NCBI GenBank assembly: GCA_006227015.1
Contig: SBGI01000108.1
Span: 1-12,088 of the forward strand
DNA from: Gammaproteobacteria bacterium
GTDB taxonomy: Bacteria; Pseudomonadota; Gammaproteobacteria; Pseudomonadales; Porticoccaceae
DNA length: 12,088 bases
Direction: 5' to 3'
Position numbers and translations under genes: made by a program. This document shows positions 1-7,354 of the stretch, piece by piece (the stretch's first letter is position 1; each line of letters begins with the position of its first letter). The notes beneath the pieces are model-generated. The model ran no database searches. It was not told the DNA's origin and was given only the letters and a program-made list of their open reading frames with translations.

Positions 1-638
1 TCAGTGCGGGTGCCGAAGGTATCGCTGCCTGCGGGACGGACAGAGATATTGACGTCAAAGCGCATAGAGCCTTGGGACATGTTGCCGTCGCAGATGCCCA
101 GCGAAGTAACAATACTGTGCAGCTTGCGGGCGAAGGCCACTGCCTCCTCGGCACTGCGCATATCCGGTTCGGACACAATTTCGATCAGCGGTGTGCCGGC
201 GCGGTTCAGGTCGATACCGGACATGCCATGAAAATCCTCGTGCAGGGATTTGCCAGCATCCTCTTCCAGGTGCGCGTGGTGGATGCAGATTGATTTCTTG
301 CTGCCGTCTGCCAGTTCAATCTCCACGTGGCCGCGACCAACAATGGGCTTTTCCAGCTGGGTAGTCTGGTAGGCCTTGGGCAGATCCGGGTAAAAATAGT
401 TTTTGCGCTCGAACATGGAGGTGTGGGCAATGTCTGCATCGATGGCCAGGCCGAACATGATGGCATCGCGGAAGGCCTGTTCGTTAGGCACCGGCAGGGT
501 GCCGGGCATGGCCAGGTCAATGGCGCAGGCCTGAGTGTTGGGTTCCGCACCAAAAGCGGTGCTGGCCCCGGAAAAGATTTTCGATTTGGTGGCCAGCTGT
601 ACGTGCACTTCAAGGCCGATAACGGTTTCCCATTGCAT
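1..638 (-). CDS. gatB: Aspartyl/glutamyl-tRNA(Asn/Gln) amidotransferase subunit B, N-terminal part (gene runs off the left edge)
   Basis: GatB binds the misacylated tRNA and, within GatCAB, activates the Asp or Glu side chain with ATP and amidates it with ammonia from GatA. Reading from 638 leftwards gives about 212 codons of a protein usually near 480 residues. It opens with the family-typical [15 protein letters not shown], then [10 protein letters not shown]. The last residues before the edge contain VNISVRP and FGTRT, matching the GatB catalytic-cradle region. The ATG shares one base with the gatA stop (TAATG), and a GGAGG (complement of 649-653) lies 10 bases upstream inside the end of gatA, so the start is well supported and translation is probably coupled. 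The C-terminal helical and tail domains are outside the window. No frameshift was seen in the visible part. The identity is clear; the truncation is only the window boundary. Confidence 0.97.
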   Translation of the reverse strand, partial: MQWETVIGLEVHVQLATKSKIFSGASTAFGAEPNTQACAIDLAMPGTLPVPNEQAFRDAIMFGLAIDADIAHTSMFERKNYFYPDLPKAYQTTQLEKPIVGRGHVEIELADGSKKSICIHHAHLEEDAGKSLHEDFHGMSGIDLNRAGTPLIEIVSEPDMRSAEEAVAFARKLHSIVTSLGICDGNMSQGSMRFDVNISVRPAGSDTFGTRT

Positions 639-2092
639 TATTCAAGGCCCTCCGGTGTGCGCTGGTGCCAGTCGGTGCCCTGCTGGAACTGATGCGCCAC
701 ATTCAGCATCAGGCCCTCATCGAAGTAGTCGCCAATAATCTGCAGGCCGACGGGTTTATTGTCCACCAGGCCGCAGGGTACGGACATGCCGGGCAGGCCC
801 GCCAGGTTGGTGGCGATGGTGTAGATATCTTCCAGGTACATGGCCACCGGGTCGTCGCCCTTGGCGCCAAAGGCAAAGGCCGGTGATGGCGATGTGGGAC
901 CCATGATGACATCCACCTCTTTGAAGGCGTCCACAAAGTCCTGCTTGATCAGGCGGCGCGCCTGCTGAGCCTTGCGGTAGTAGGCATCGTAGTAACCGGC
1001 GGACAGACAGTAGGCGCCCACCAGAATGCGGCGTTTCACCTCGTCGCCAAAGCCTTCGCCCCTTGTGCGCATATAGAGGTCGCGGAGGTCTTTGGGGTTT
1101 TCGCAGCGGTAGCCGTATCGCACGCCGTCAAAGCGCGACAGGTTGGCGGACGCTTCCGCTGGCGCAATCACGTAGTAAGCGGGTACCGCAAGGTGAGAGT
1201 GGGGCAGGCTGATTTCCACCAGTTGTGCGCCGAGCTTCTCGTATTCTGCCAGGGCATCGCGCACCGCCTGTTCGGTGCCACTGTTGAGCCCCTCACTAAA
1301 GTATTCTTTGGGTACGCCGACCTTCAAACCCTGTAAGGAATTCTGGAGATCAGCGGTGTAATCGGGCACCGGGCGATCTATGGAGGTGGAATCCTTGGGG
1401 TCAAAACTGGCCATGGTGTTAAGCATCAGGGCGCAGTCTTCGGCGGTGCGCGCCATGGGGCCGCCCTGGTCGAGACTGGAGGCAAAGGCAATCATGCCCC
1501 AGCGCGAGACCCGTCCGTAGGTGGGTTTCAGGCCGGTAATGCCGCAAAGCGCGGCGGGTTGGCGAATGGAACCGCCGGTATCAGTGGCCGTGGCCGCCGG
1601 CGTCAGTCGAGCCGCCACCGCTGCCGCAGAACCGCCGGAGGAGCCGCCGGGTACGCAGTTGGTATCCCAGGGGTTTTTTACCGGACCGTAGTAGCTGGTC
1701 TCGTTGGAAGAACCCATGGCGAACTCGTCCATGTTGGTTTTACCCAGCATGATGGCACCGGCGCGGGAAAAGTTGTCGACCACGGTGGCGTCGTAGGGCG
1801 GCACGAAGTTGTCGAGCATTTTGGAGCCGCAACTGGTGCGGACGCCGTTGGTGCAGAAGATGTCCTTGTGGGCAAGTGGTACGCCGCACAGGCTGGGGGC
1901 GTTGCCTGTGGCTCGCTGCTGGTCGGCCGCTGCGGCACTGGCCAGCGCCGCATCTTCGGTGACGGTCACAAAGCTGTTGTACTGGCCGTCCATTGACTTG
2001 ATTCGGCCAAGAAAGTGTTGCGTGATCTCCACGCTGGAGAAGTCGCCGTTGTTCAGGCCGGCAATGATGTCGGCAAGGGTTTTGTTATGCAT
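638..2092 (-). CDS. gatA: Aspartyl/glutamyl-tRNA(Asn/Gln) amidotransferase subunit A (glutaminase/amidase)
   Basis: GatA hydrolyses glutamine (or asparagine) and channels the ammonia to GatB, for cytoplasmic synthesis of Asn-tRNA and/or Gln-tRNA. The protein is 484 aa, the normal length for bacterial GatA. It belongs to the amidase-signature family: the Ser-cisSer-Lys triad is readable as Lys76 (in AHKD), Ser151 (in PGGSSGGSA) and Ser175 (in DTGGSIRQP). Their spacings of 75 and 24 residues equal those of the characterised GatA triad. The Gly/Ser-rich signature lies at about 148-156, and GLQIIG near the C-terminus is also typical. The ATG at 2092 gives the family N-terminus (MHNKTLADI), with only a weak GAGG about 15 bases upstream. 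It lies 15 bases after gatC and overlaps gatB by one base, so the three subunits are evidently co-transcribed. Nothing is truncated or missing. Confidence 0.98.
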   Translation of the reverse strand: MHNKTLADIIAGLNNGDFSSVEITQHFLGRIKSMDGQYNSFVTVTEDAALASAAAADQQRATGNAPSLCGVPLAHKDIFCTNGVRTSCGSKMLDNFVPPYDATVVDNFSRAGAIMLGKTNMDEFAMGSSNETSYYGPVKNPWDTNCVPGGSSGGSAAAVAARLTPAATATDTGGSIRQPAALCGITGLKPTYGRVSRWGMIAFASSLDQGGPMARTAEDCALMLNTMASFDPKDSTSIDRPVPDYTADLQNSLQGLKVGVPKEYFSEGLNSGTEQAVRDALAEYEKLGAQLVEISLPHSHLAVPAYYVIAPAEASANLSRFDGVRYGYRCENPKDLRDLYMRTRGEGFGDEVKRRILVGAYCLSAGYYDAYYRKAQQARRLIKQDFVDAFKEVDVIMGPTSPSPAFAFGAKGDDPVAMYLEDIYTIATNLAGLPGMSVPCGLVDNKPVGLQIIGDYFDEGLMLNVAHQFQQGTDWHQRTPEGLE

Positions 2093-2107
2093 GATGGATC
2101 GGTTGCC

Positions 2108-2395
2108 TCAGTCGATCACTTTGGGGACCAGGTAAAGGCCCTCTTCGGTAGCGGGGGCGATGGCCTGAAAGGCATCCCGCTGGTTGGTTTCGGTGACCTC
2201 GTCAGGCCGCAGGCGTTGTACGGCATCCGTTGGATGGGCCATGGGCTCCACACCGTCGGTATCTGCTGCCTGCAACTGGTCCACCAGGGCCAGCACGTCG
2301 GCAATGCTGCGGGTGGTCTCGGTAATGGTCGCTTCATTCAGCTCAATGCGCGCCAGTTCTGCGAGCTTTTCGATGTCTGCACGTTCGATAGTCAT
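2108..2395 (-). CDS. gatC: Aspartyl/glutamyl-tRNA(Asn/Gln) amidotransferase subunit C
   Basis: GatC is the small belt-like subunit that wraps around GatA and GatB and stabilises the complex. The chosen ATG at 2395 gives a 95-residue protein starting [19 protein letters not shown], which is the usual GatC length and N-terminus. The frame stays open for 19 more codons upstream to an ATG at 2452, but that extension (rich in Arg, Thr and Gly) does not resemble GatC, so the internal start is preferred. Conserved features are the N-terminal helix with LAxLARIEL and a later HP-type segment, here MAHPTDA. It is the first gene of the gatCAB operon and is divergent from mreB. No strong Shine-Dalgarno sequence is visible in front of the ATG; the sequence there is CAGAAACTATACC. 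Confidence 0.95.
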   Translation of the reverse strand: MTIERADIEKLAELARIELNEATITETTRSIADVLALVDQLQAADTDGVEPMAHPTDAVQRLRPDEVTETNQRDAFQAIAPATEEGLYLVPKVID

Positions 2396-2533
2396 GGTAT
2401 AGTTTCTGCGCTGTGGACAGAGACGGCCAGTACCGGTTTTACGGCCTGACAAAATGAGGGGGCGTAAGTTACCACATCCGTTTCGGCAGGGGTACTGTGA
2501 AACGGCATTTTGATAGTGATTTTTCTACGGGAT

Positions 2534-2550
2534 CAAGGACTTAAACCTTG
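2534..2550. repeat. Short inverted repeat in the gatC-mreB intergenic region
   Basis: CAAGG (2534-2538) and CCTTG (2546-2550) are perfect inverted arms separated by the 7 bases ACTTAAA. The right arm overlaps the proposed -35 element of mreB. It could be a small operator or simply chance; 5-bp arms are weak evidence. The rest of the 245-base intergenic region (2396-2640) shows no ORF resembling a protein and no clear terminator. Confidence 0.25.
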
Positions 2551-2576
2551 CCCTCAACTGCTCCGATTGATAGAGT
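2548..2576 (+). promoter_or_regulatory. Candidate sigma70-type promoter for mreBCD
   Basis: TTGCCC (2548-2553) and TAGAGT (2571-2576) are separated by exactly 17 bases. Each matches the sigma70 consensus at 4 of 6 positions. The location, about 65-90 bases before the mreB ATG in a divergent intergenic region, is right for the operon promoter. A promoter must exist here because gatC is transcribed in the opposite direction, but this particular pair is a by-eye inference. I could not identify a convincing gatC promoter on the opposite strand. Confidence 0.35.
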
Positions 2577-2640
2577 CGCGAGTTTTCGGAACCACCGGCC
2601 TGCACCCGAAGAAGTGCTGTGCCAACAAGGGAAAAGATAG

Positions 2641-3675
<1,035 letters not shown>

Positions 3676-3723
3676 CATTGACCGGTTTGTCTGTGTACCG
3701 GCCCCGGGAACATCTCCAATAAT

Positions 3724-3730
3724 GAAGGGG
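3724..3730 (+). promoter_or_regulatory. Shine-Dalgarno-like GAAGGGG before mreC
   Basis: GAAGGGG lies in the mreB-mreC gap. It is 7 bases upstream of an in-frame ATC at 3738, which is ideal spacing for a start there. It is 49 bases before the first in-frame conventional start (GTG at 3780), so it cannot serve that codon. It also abuts an out-of-frame GTG at 3730, too close to drive it. This site is the main reason to suspect that mreC translation begins upstream of 3780. Confidence 0.5.
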
Positions 3731-3779
3731 TGTCACTATCAAAAACCTGTTTTCCAAGGGTGCTTCCTCGGGGCGTAGA

Positions 3780-4592
3780 GTGCTGTTTCTGGTGGCCGCG
3801 TCCCTGCTGCTACTGGCAATCGACAGTTTTACGCCCTGGCTTCAGCCCGCCCGCAAATGGGTGGCTGAGGCCACAGTGCCTCTCTACTGGATCACTAATA
3901 TTCCTGCCCGCCTGAGTGAGTTCGGCGATGAATCGGTGGTGAGCCGACAGCAGCTTGAAGAGGAGAACGAGCAGCTGCGCACTGAACTGTTAATCCTCAA
4001 GGGCCGCATGCAGCGCACCACGGAAGTGGTTGCCGAGAATGTGCGCCTGCGCAATTTGCTGAATGCCACTGAAATGCTCAAAGACCAGGTGCTGGTGGCC
4101 GAGCTGATCGGCGTGTCGCCGGATCCCACCCGGCACACCATCATTATTAACCGCGGTGAAGAAAACGGTGTTTACGTTGGCCAGGCTTTGCTCGATGCCG
4201 ATGGCCTGATGGGCCAGGTGGTCGAGGTTCACCGCAGCAGCAGTAAGGTGCTGCTGGTGACGGATACGGCCCATGCACTGCCGGTACAAACACTGCGCAA
4301 CGGCGCACGCTCCATCGCTGAAGGTAGTGGCGATTTCAATGAATTATTTCTGCGCTACGTGCCGCCGACCATGGATATTGTAGTGGGTGATCAGCTGGTC
4401 AGTTCCGGATTGGGCGGGCGCTTTCCAGTGGGATACCCGGTGGGTGAGGTCACGGAAGTGCAGAATATTGTCGGTGAACCCTACCTGTCCGTTAAATTGA
4501 AGCCCTCCGCGCGCATTGATCGCAGCCGTCATTTATTACTGCTGTTTTCCGAAGTGGAAACCCTGGGAGACGGTGAAATTGGAAGAGACTGA
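3780..4592 (+). CDS. mreC: Rod shape-determining protein MreC (start uncertain; probably begins about 3738)
   Basis: MreC is a bitopic inner-membrane protein whose periplasmic part scaffolds the elongasome and activates PBP2. Numbered from GTG 3780, residues 2-14 are a transmembrane helix, 54-98 a Glu/Leu/Arg-rich coiled coil (QLEEENEQLRTEL), and about 103-256 the two beta domains. Family motifs include LVAELIGVSPDP, NRGEENGVYVGQ, GLMGQVVEV and LVSSGLGGRFPVGYPVG. It ends with RSRHLLLLF plus a short acidic tail. GTG 3780 is the first conventional in-frame start, but it removes the short basic cytoplasmic tail. Codons 3738-3779 read IKNLFSKGASSGRR, which matches the expected MreC N-terminus, are preceded by GAAGGGG, and run back to a stop at 3723-3725 with no ATG, GTG or TTG. 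Either a rare ATC start is used or a one-base error exists here. The end overlaps mreD by 20 bases. Confidence 0.93.
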   Translation: MLFLVAASLLLLAIDSFTPWLQPARKWVAEATVPLYWITNIPARLSEFGDESVVSRQQLEEENEQLRTELLILKGRMQRTTEVVAENVRLRNLLNATEMLKDQVLVAELIGVSPDPTRHTIIINRGEENGVYVGQALLDADGLMGQVVEVHRSSSKVLLVTDTAHALPVQTLRNGARSIAEGSGDFNELFLRYVPPTMDIVVGDQLVSSGLGGRFPVGYPVGEVTEVQNIVGEPYLSVKLKPSARIDRSRHLLLLFSEVETLGDGEIGRD

Positions 4593-5088
4593 TCCCTCTA
4601 TCTATTTCTGGAGCGTCTTCAGCCTGGTGCTGGCGTTGATGTTGCAGATTCTGCCTCTGTCAGTCGCCGTGGCGCACTGGCGCCCCCAGTTTGTGTTGCT
4701 GGTCGCGATCTATTGGCTGTTCCGGGCGCCAACTTTCCACGGTATCACCTTTGCCTGGATGTGTGGGCTGGGGCTGGATCTGGTGATGGGTGAACTGATT
4801 GGTCGGCATGCGCTGTCCTTTGCCCTTTGCGCTTACCTATTGAGGTTGCTGCAACAGCGTTTCCAGTACATGAGCCTTTTTCATCAACTGTTCCTGGTGT
4901 TCCCGCTGGTGCTGTTGCATCAATTGCTGGCCCACAGCACGACGTTATTACTACGACCCACATGGCAGGGTGATCTGGTGATGGCGCCGGCAGTGTCTTC
5001 GTTGCTGATCTGGCCCCTGCTGGTCTGGGTATTGGCCAAATTTGGTACATCCGAGGCATACGAAGATGAAGAAATCTCCTCATCCTGA
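4573..5088 (+). CDS. mreD: Rod shape-determining protein MreD
   Basis: MreD is a small polytopic inner-membrane protein that partners MreC in the elongasome. From GTG 4573 the product is 171 aa, in line with the 160-170 aa of gammaproteobacterial homologues. It is highly hydrophobic with about five membrane segments. Family features are HWRPQFVLLVAIYW (35-48) and GLGLDLVMGELIGRHAL (65-81), the conserved Asp-Gly-Gly-His-Ala loop. GTG 4573 is preceded by GGGAG at short spacing. TTG 4579 (nine bases after the same GGAG) is an alternative that removes two residues. An earlier in-frame TTG at 4516 would add a 19-residue stretch lying within mreC and unlike MreD. The overlap with mreC indicates translational coupling. 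The tail after the last helix is acidic and serine-rich (EDEEISSS). Confidence 0.94.
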   Translation: MKLEETDPSIYFWSVFSLVLALMLQILPLSVAVAHWRPQFVLLVAIYWLFRAPTFHGITFAWMCGLGLDLVMGELIGRHALSFALCAYLLRLLQQRFQYMSLFHQLFLVFPLVLLHQLLAHSTTLLLRPTWQGDLVMAPAVSSLLIWPLLVWVLAKFGTSEAYEDEEISSS

Positions 5089-5115
5089 GTTAAAAGCCGG
5101 GAGACACAGGTAGCC

Positions 5116-5718
5116 ATGGTACCCACTGATACCAACCCCCAGTTTGTTTTGGCCTCAGCCTCGCCGCGACGGCGGGAGCTGTTGCAGCAAATCGGTTGCC
5201 GGTTTCTGGTCGCCCCGGTCCATCTCGATGAAACCCCCTTGCCAGGAGAATTGCCGGAGCACTACGTGGTGAGAATGGCGCTGGAAAAAGCTAGGGCTGG
5301 TTGGAGTGCCAGCCGTGAACAGGGAAGGCCGGTCTTGGCGGCGGATACCACCGTGGTATGTGAGGGCGAAATCTTTGGCAAGCCGGGTAACCGGGAGGAG
5401 GCCGTGGCCATGCTGGAGCGCCTGTCTGACAGAAGCCACCGGGTGCTGTCTGCGGTAGCGTTATGCAATGCGTCCCGCTGTGAATCCCGTCTGTCGGAAA
5501 CCGAGGTGCGATTCAGGGCAATCGACGAAGCGGAGCGACAGCGATACTGGGAAACTGGCGAGCCCGCTGACAAGGCCGGTGGCTATGGTATTCAGGGCTA
5601 CGGCGCGGTGTTTATTACAGCGATTCATGGCAGTTACTCGGGGGTGGTGGGGCTGCCACTGGCAGAGACCTGCGAGTTATTATCTGACTTTGGCTTGTCC
5701 TGGTGGATGTCCGTATGA
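5116..5718 (+). CDS. maf: Maf family nucleotide pyrophosphatase, YhdE type (dTTP/UTP pyrophosphatase)
   Basis: Maf/YhdE proteins hydrolyse nucleoside triphosphates, including some modified ones, to the monophosphate and pyrophosphate. The YhdE branch prefers dTTP and UTP. The product is 200 aa, the normal size. Motifs in order are LASASPRRRELL (12-23), EKARAG (57-62), LAADTTV (74-80) with the catalytic-type Asp77, Lys89 in GKP, DKAGGYGIQG (152-161) and GSYSGVVGLPL (172-182). The GIQG and GSY...VVGLPL pattern points to YhdE rather than the YceF (m7GTP) branch. The ATG at 5116 has CAGG five bases upstream and lies 27 bases after mreD. Its TGA overlaps the rng ATG (ATGA), so maf and rng are coupled. 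The mre-maf-rng order is widely conserved in gammaproteobacteria. The functional assignment rests on family knowledge. Confidence 0.95.
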   Translation: MVPTDTNPQFVLASASPRRRELLQQIGCRFLVAPVHLDETPLPGELPEHYVVRMALEKARAGWSASREQGRPVLAADTTVVCEGEIFGKPGNREEAVAMLERLSDRSHRVLSAVALCNASRCESRLSETEVRFRAIDEAERQRYWETGEPADKAGGYGIQGYGAVFITAIHGSYSGVVGLPLAETCELLSDFGLSWWMSV

Positions 5719-7178
5719 GTTCGGAAATTCTCATTAATATCACTCCCATGGAAACCCGGGTGGCACTGGTGGAAAACGGTGTACTCCAGGATGTGATGGT
5801 GGAGCGTGCGACCAGTCGTGGCATTGTCGGCAATATCTACAAGGGAAAAGTAGTGCGCGTCTTGCCGGGTATGCAGGCGGCTTTTGTGGATATTGGCCTC
5901 GAGAAGGCCGGCTTTATCCACGTGGATGATATTCACAAACCATCAGCCGCGGGTGAGGCCGGGGCGACATGGGACATTGTTCAGTGTCTCCGCGAAGGCC
6001 AGTCGGTGGTGGTACAGGTCATCAAGGACCCCATCAGCACCAAGGGGGCAAGGCTCTCTACACGCCTGACCGTGTCATCCCGTTACCTGGTGTATATGCC
6101 GGAAGTTGATCACCTGGGGATCTCCCAGCGCATTGAGGATGAAGTAGAGCGCGAACGTCTGATCGGTGGTATGGAGCAGGCGCTTGCAGGTATGGAATCC
6201 GGTGGCGGATATATTATTCGCACCGCTGCCGAAGGAGTTGATGTTGAGGAACTCGGCAAAGACATCCAGTTTCTGCACCGCCTGTGGGCTCACGTGCACG
6301 AGAAAGCTGGACAGTTACAGGCGCCGGCGACAGTTTACGAGGACCTGCCGCTCTACCTGCGCGCCATGCGCGACATGCCTCAGCCATTGGTGGAGAAAGT
6401 ACGGGTAGATTCGGGTGAAGCCTATGCCAAGTTGTGTGATTTCGCCGCGCAGTTCAATCCGGATATGGTAGGCCTGATCGAATGCTATTCGGCAGACCGG
6501 CCACTGTTTTACCTCTACGGGGTGGAAGATGAAATCAGCCGTGCCCTTGAGAAAAAAGTGTCGCTGAAATCCGGGGGTTATCTGGTCATTGAGCAGACCG
6601 AGGCAATGACCACAATCGATATCAATACCGGCGCCTTTGTCGGCAAGCGCAACCTGGAAGAGACCATTTTCAAAACCAACCTGGAAGCCACCGCGACCAT
6701 TGCCCGGCAGCTGCGGCTGCGCAACCTGGGCGGCATTATCATTATCGATTTTATTGATATGCAGGACCCGGAACACCGGCGACAGGTATTGCGGGCGTTG
6801 GAAAAAGCCCTGTCCCGCGATCGTGCAAAAACGGCCATTGCCAGCGTCTCCGAACTGGGCCTGGTCGAAATGACCCGCAAACGCACCAGCGAGAGTCTGG
6901 GCCAGTTGTTGTGTGAGGCCTGCCCCGTGTGTGACGGCAAGGGTAGCCTGAAATCGGCAGAGACCATCTGCTATGAAATCCTTCGTGAGATTCTACGCGA
7001 GGCGCGAGCTTTCGAGTGCGAGGGGTTTCTGGTCCTGGCTGCACCGGTGGTGATCGATCGCCTATTGGACGAGGATTCAGCCTATGTGGCCGACCTGGAA
7101 GGGTTTGTGGGTCGAACTATTCAGTTCCGGGTGGAGTCTATGTATAGCCGCGATCAATACGACATTATTCCGATATAG
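5715..7178 (+). CDS. rng: Ribonuclease G
   Basis: RNase G is the endoribonuclease paralogue of the RNase E catalytic domain. It matures the 5' end of 16S rRNA and cleaves some mRNAs. From ATG 5715 the protein is 487 aa (E. coli 489). The N-terminal S1/RNase H-like region contains RGIVGNIYKGKVVRVLPGMQ and AAFVDIGLEKAGFIH. The DNase I-like catalytic core has Asp302 (in TTIDINTG) and Asp345 (in IIIIDFIDM), 43 residues apart as in RNase E. A zinc-link follows as Cys403-Pro-Val-Cys406. The C-terminus lacks the long scaffold region of RNase E, which decides RNase G. An in-frame GTG at 5703 would add only MDVR. ATG 5715 forms an ATGA overlap with the maf stop and gives the family N-terminus MSSEILINITP. 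No clear hairpin-plus-U-tract terminator follows. Confidence 0.97.
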   Translation: MSSEILINITPMETRVALVENGVLQDVMVERATSRGIVGNIYKGKVVRVLPGMQAAFVDIGLEKAGFIHVDDIHKPSAAGEAGATWDIVQCLREGQSVVVQVIKDPISTKGARLSTRLTVSSRYLVYMPEVDHLGISQRIEDEVERERLIGGMEQALAGMESGGGYIIRTAAEGVDVEELGKDIQFLHRLWAHVHEKAGQLQAPATVYEDLPLYLRAMRDMPQPLVEKVRVDSGEAYAKLCDFAAQFNPDMVGLIECYSADRPLFYLYGVEDEISRALEKKVSLKSGGYLVIEQTEAMTTIDINTGAFVGKRNLEETIFKTNLEATATIARQLRLRNLGGIIIIDFIDMQDPEHRRQVLRALEKALSRDRAKTAIASVSELGLVEMTRKRTSESLGQLLCEACPVCDGKGSLKSAETICYEILREILREARAFECEGFLVLAAPVVIDRLLDEDSAYVADLEGFVGRTIQFRVESMYSRDQYDIIPI

Positions 7179-7201
7179 CACCACGGTTCAATTCAGAATT
7201 T

Positions 7202-7249
7202 TTGAGGCCTTATGCCCGTTATTTTATTTTTATGCTGCTCGCGTATCAT
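7202..7249 (+). promoter_or_regulatory. Candidate promoter region upstream of yhdP
   Basis: This AT-rich stretch stands out from its GC-rich surroundings. TTGAGG (7202-7207) and TATTTT (7225-7230) are 17 bases apart, each matching the sigma70 consensus at 4 of 6. A second possible -10, TATCAT (7244-7249), matches 5 of 6 but has only a poor -35 partner around 7220-7227. The 172-base gap between rng and yhdP, much longer than other gaps in the cluster, makes a separate promoter for yhdP-nit plausible. It is inferred by eye. Confidence 0.35.
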
Positions 7250-7261
7250 GGGCGCCATGGC

Positions 7262-7283
7262 ACATTTCAACCACCTGAAATGT
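7262..7283. repeat. Perfect inverted repeat ACATTTCA-6-TGAAATGT in the yhdP leader
   Basis: The arms ACATTTCA (7262-7269) and TGAAATGT (7276-7283) are perfectly complementary over 8 bp around the 6-base spacer ACCACC. No T-tract follows, so it is not a typical intrinsic terminator. Its position just downstream of the candidate -10 elements and about 70 bases before the yhdP start suits an operator for a dimeric repressor or an RNA hairpin in the 5' leader. The regulator is unknown. Confidence 0.5.
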
Positions 7284-7309
7284 ATGCTTCCAAGGACTTG
7301 GCAGACAGC

Positions 7310-7354
7310 ATGAGATTTCCCCACACTAAAGCCTTTGCTCGGAGCGGGTTTTGA
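7310..7354 (+). other. Possible 14-codon leader ORF overlapping the yhdP start
   Basis: An ATG at 7310 opens a 14-codon frame (MRFPHTKAFARSGF) whose TGA at 7352-7354 overlaps the yhdP TTG start as TTGA. This geometry could couple translation of yhdP. However, the ATG has only a distant AAGGA (spacing about 13) and the peptide resembles nothing known. It may be chance. Confidence 0.2.

Noticed and set aside
206..613. 135-codon minus-strand frame in the gatB region
   Set aside because: Pro/Arg/Ser-rich translation in an alternative frame of gatB. The true gatB frame from 638 gives canonical GatB sequence.
1559..1996. 145-codon open frame on the plus strand inside gatA
   Set aside because: It is the complement of the Gly/Ser-rich amidase region. 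Its Gly/Arg/Val-rich translation is a typical shadow product.
2396..2452. 19-codon upstream extension of gatC
   Set aside because: The extension does not resemble GatC. The ATG at 2395 gives the canonical 95-aa protein.
3682..3701. CCGGT...ACCGG hairpin between mreB and mreC
   Set aside because: Only a 5-bp stem with a 10-base loop and no T-tract. Too weak to call a terminator, and the operon appears continuous.
3730..3915. 61-codon plus-strand frame starting at GTG 3730
   Set aside because: Out of frame with mreC, no homology recognised, and the Shine-Dalgarno sequence directly abuts the GTG. It matters only for the indel hypothesis at the mreC start.
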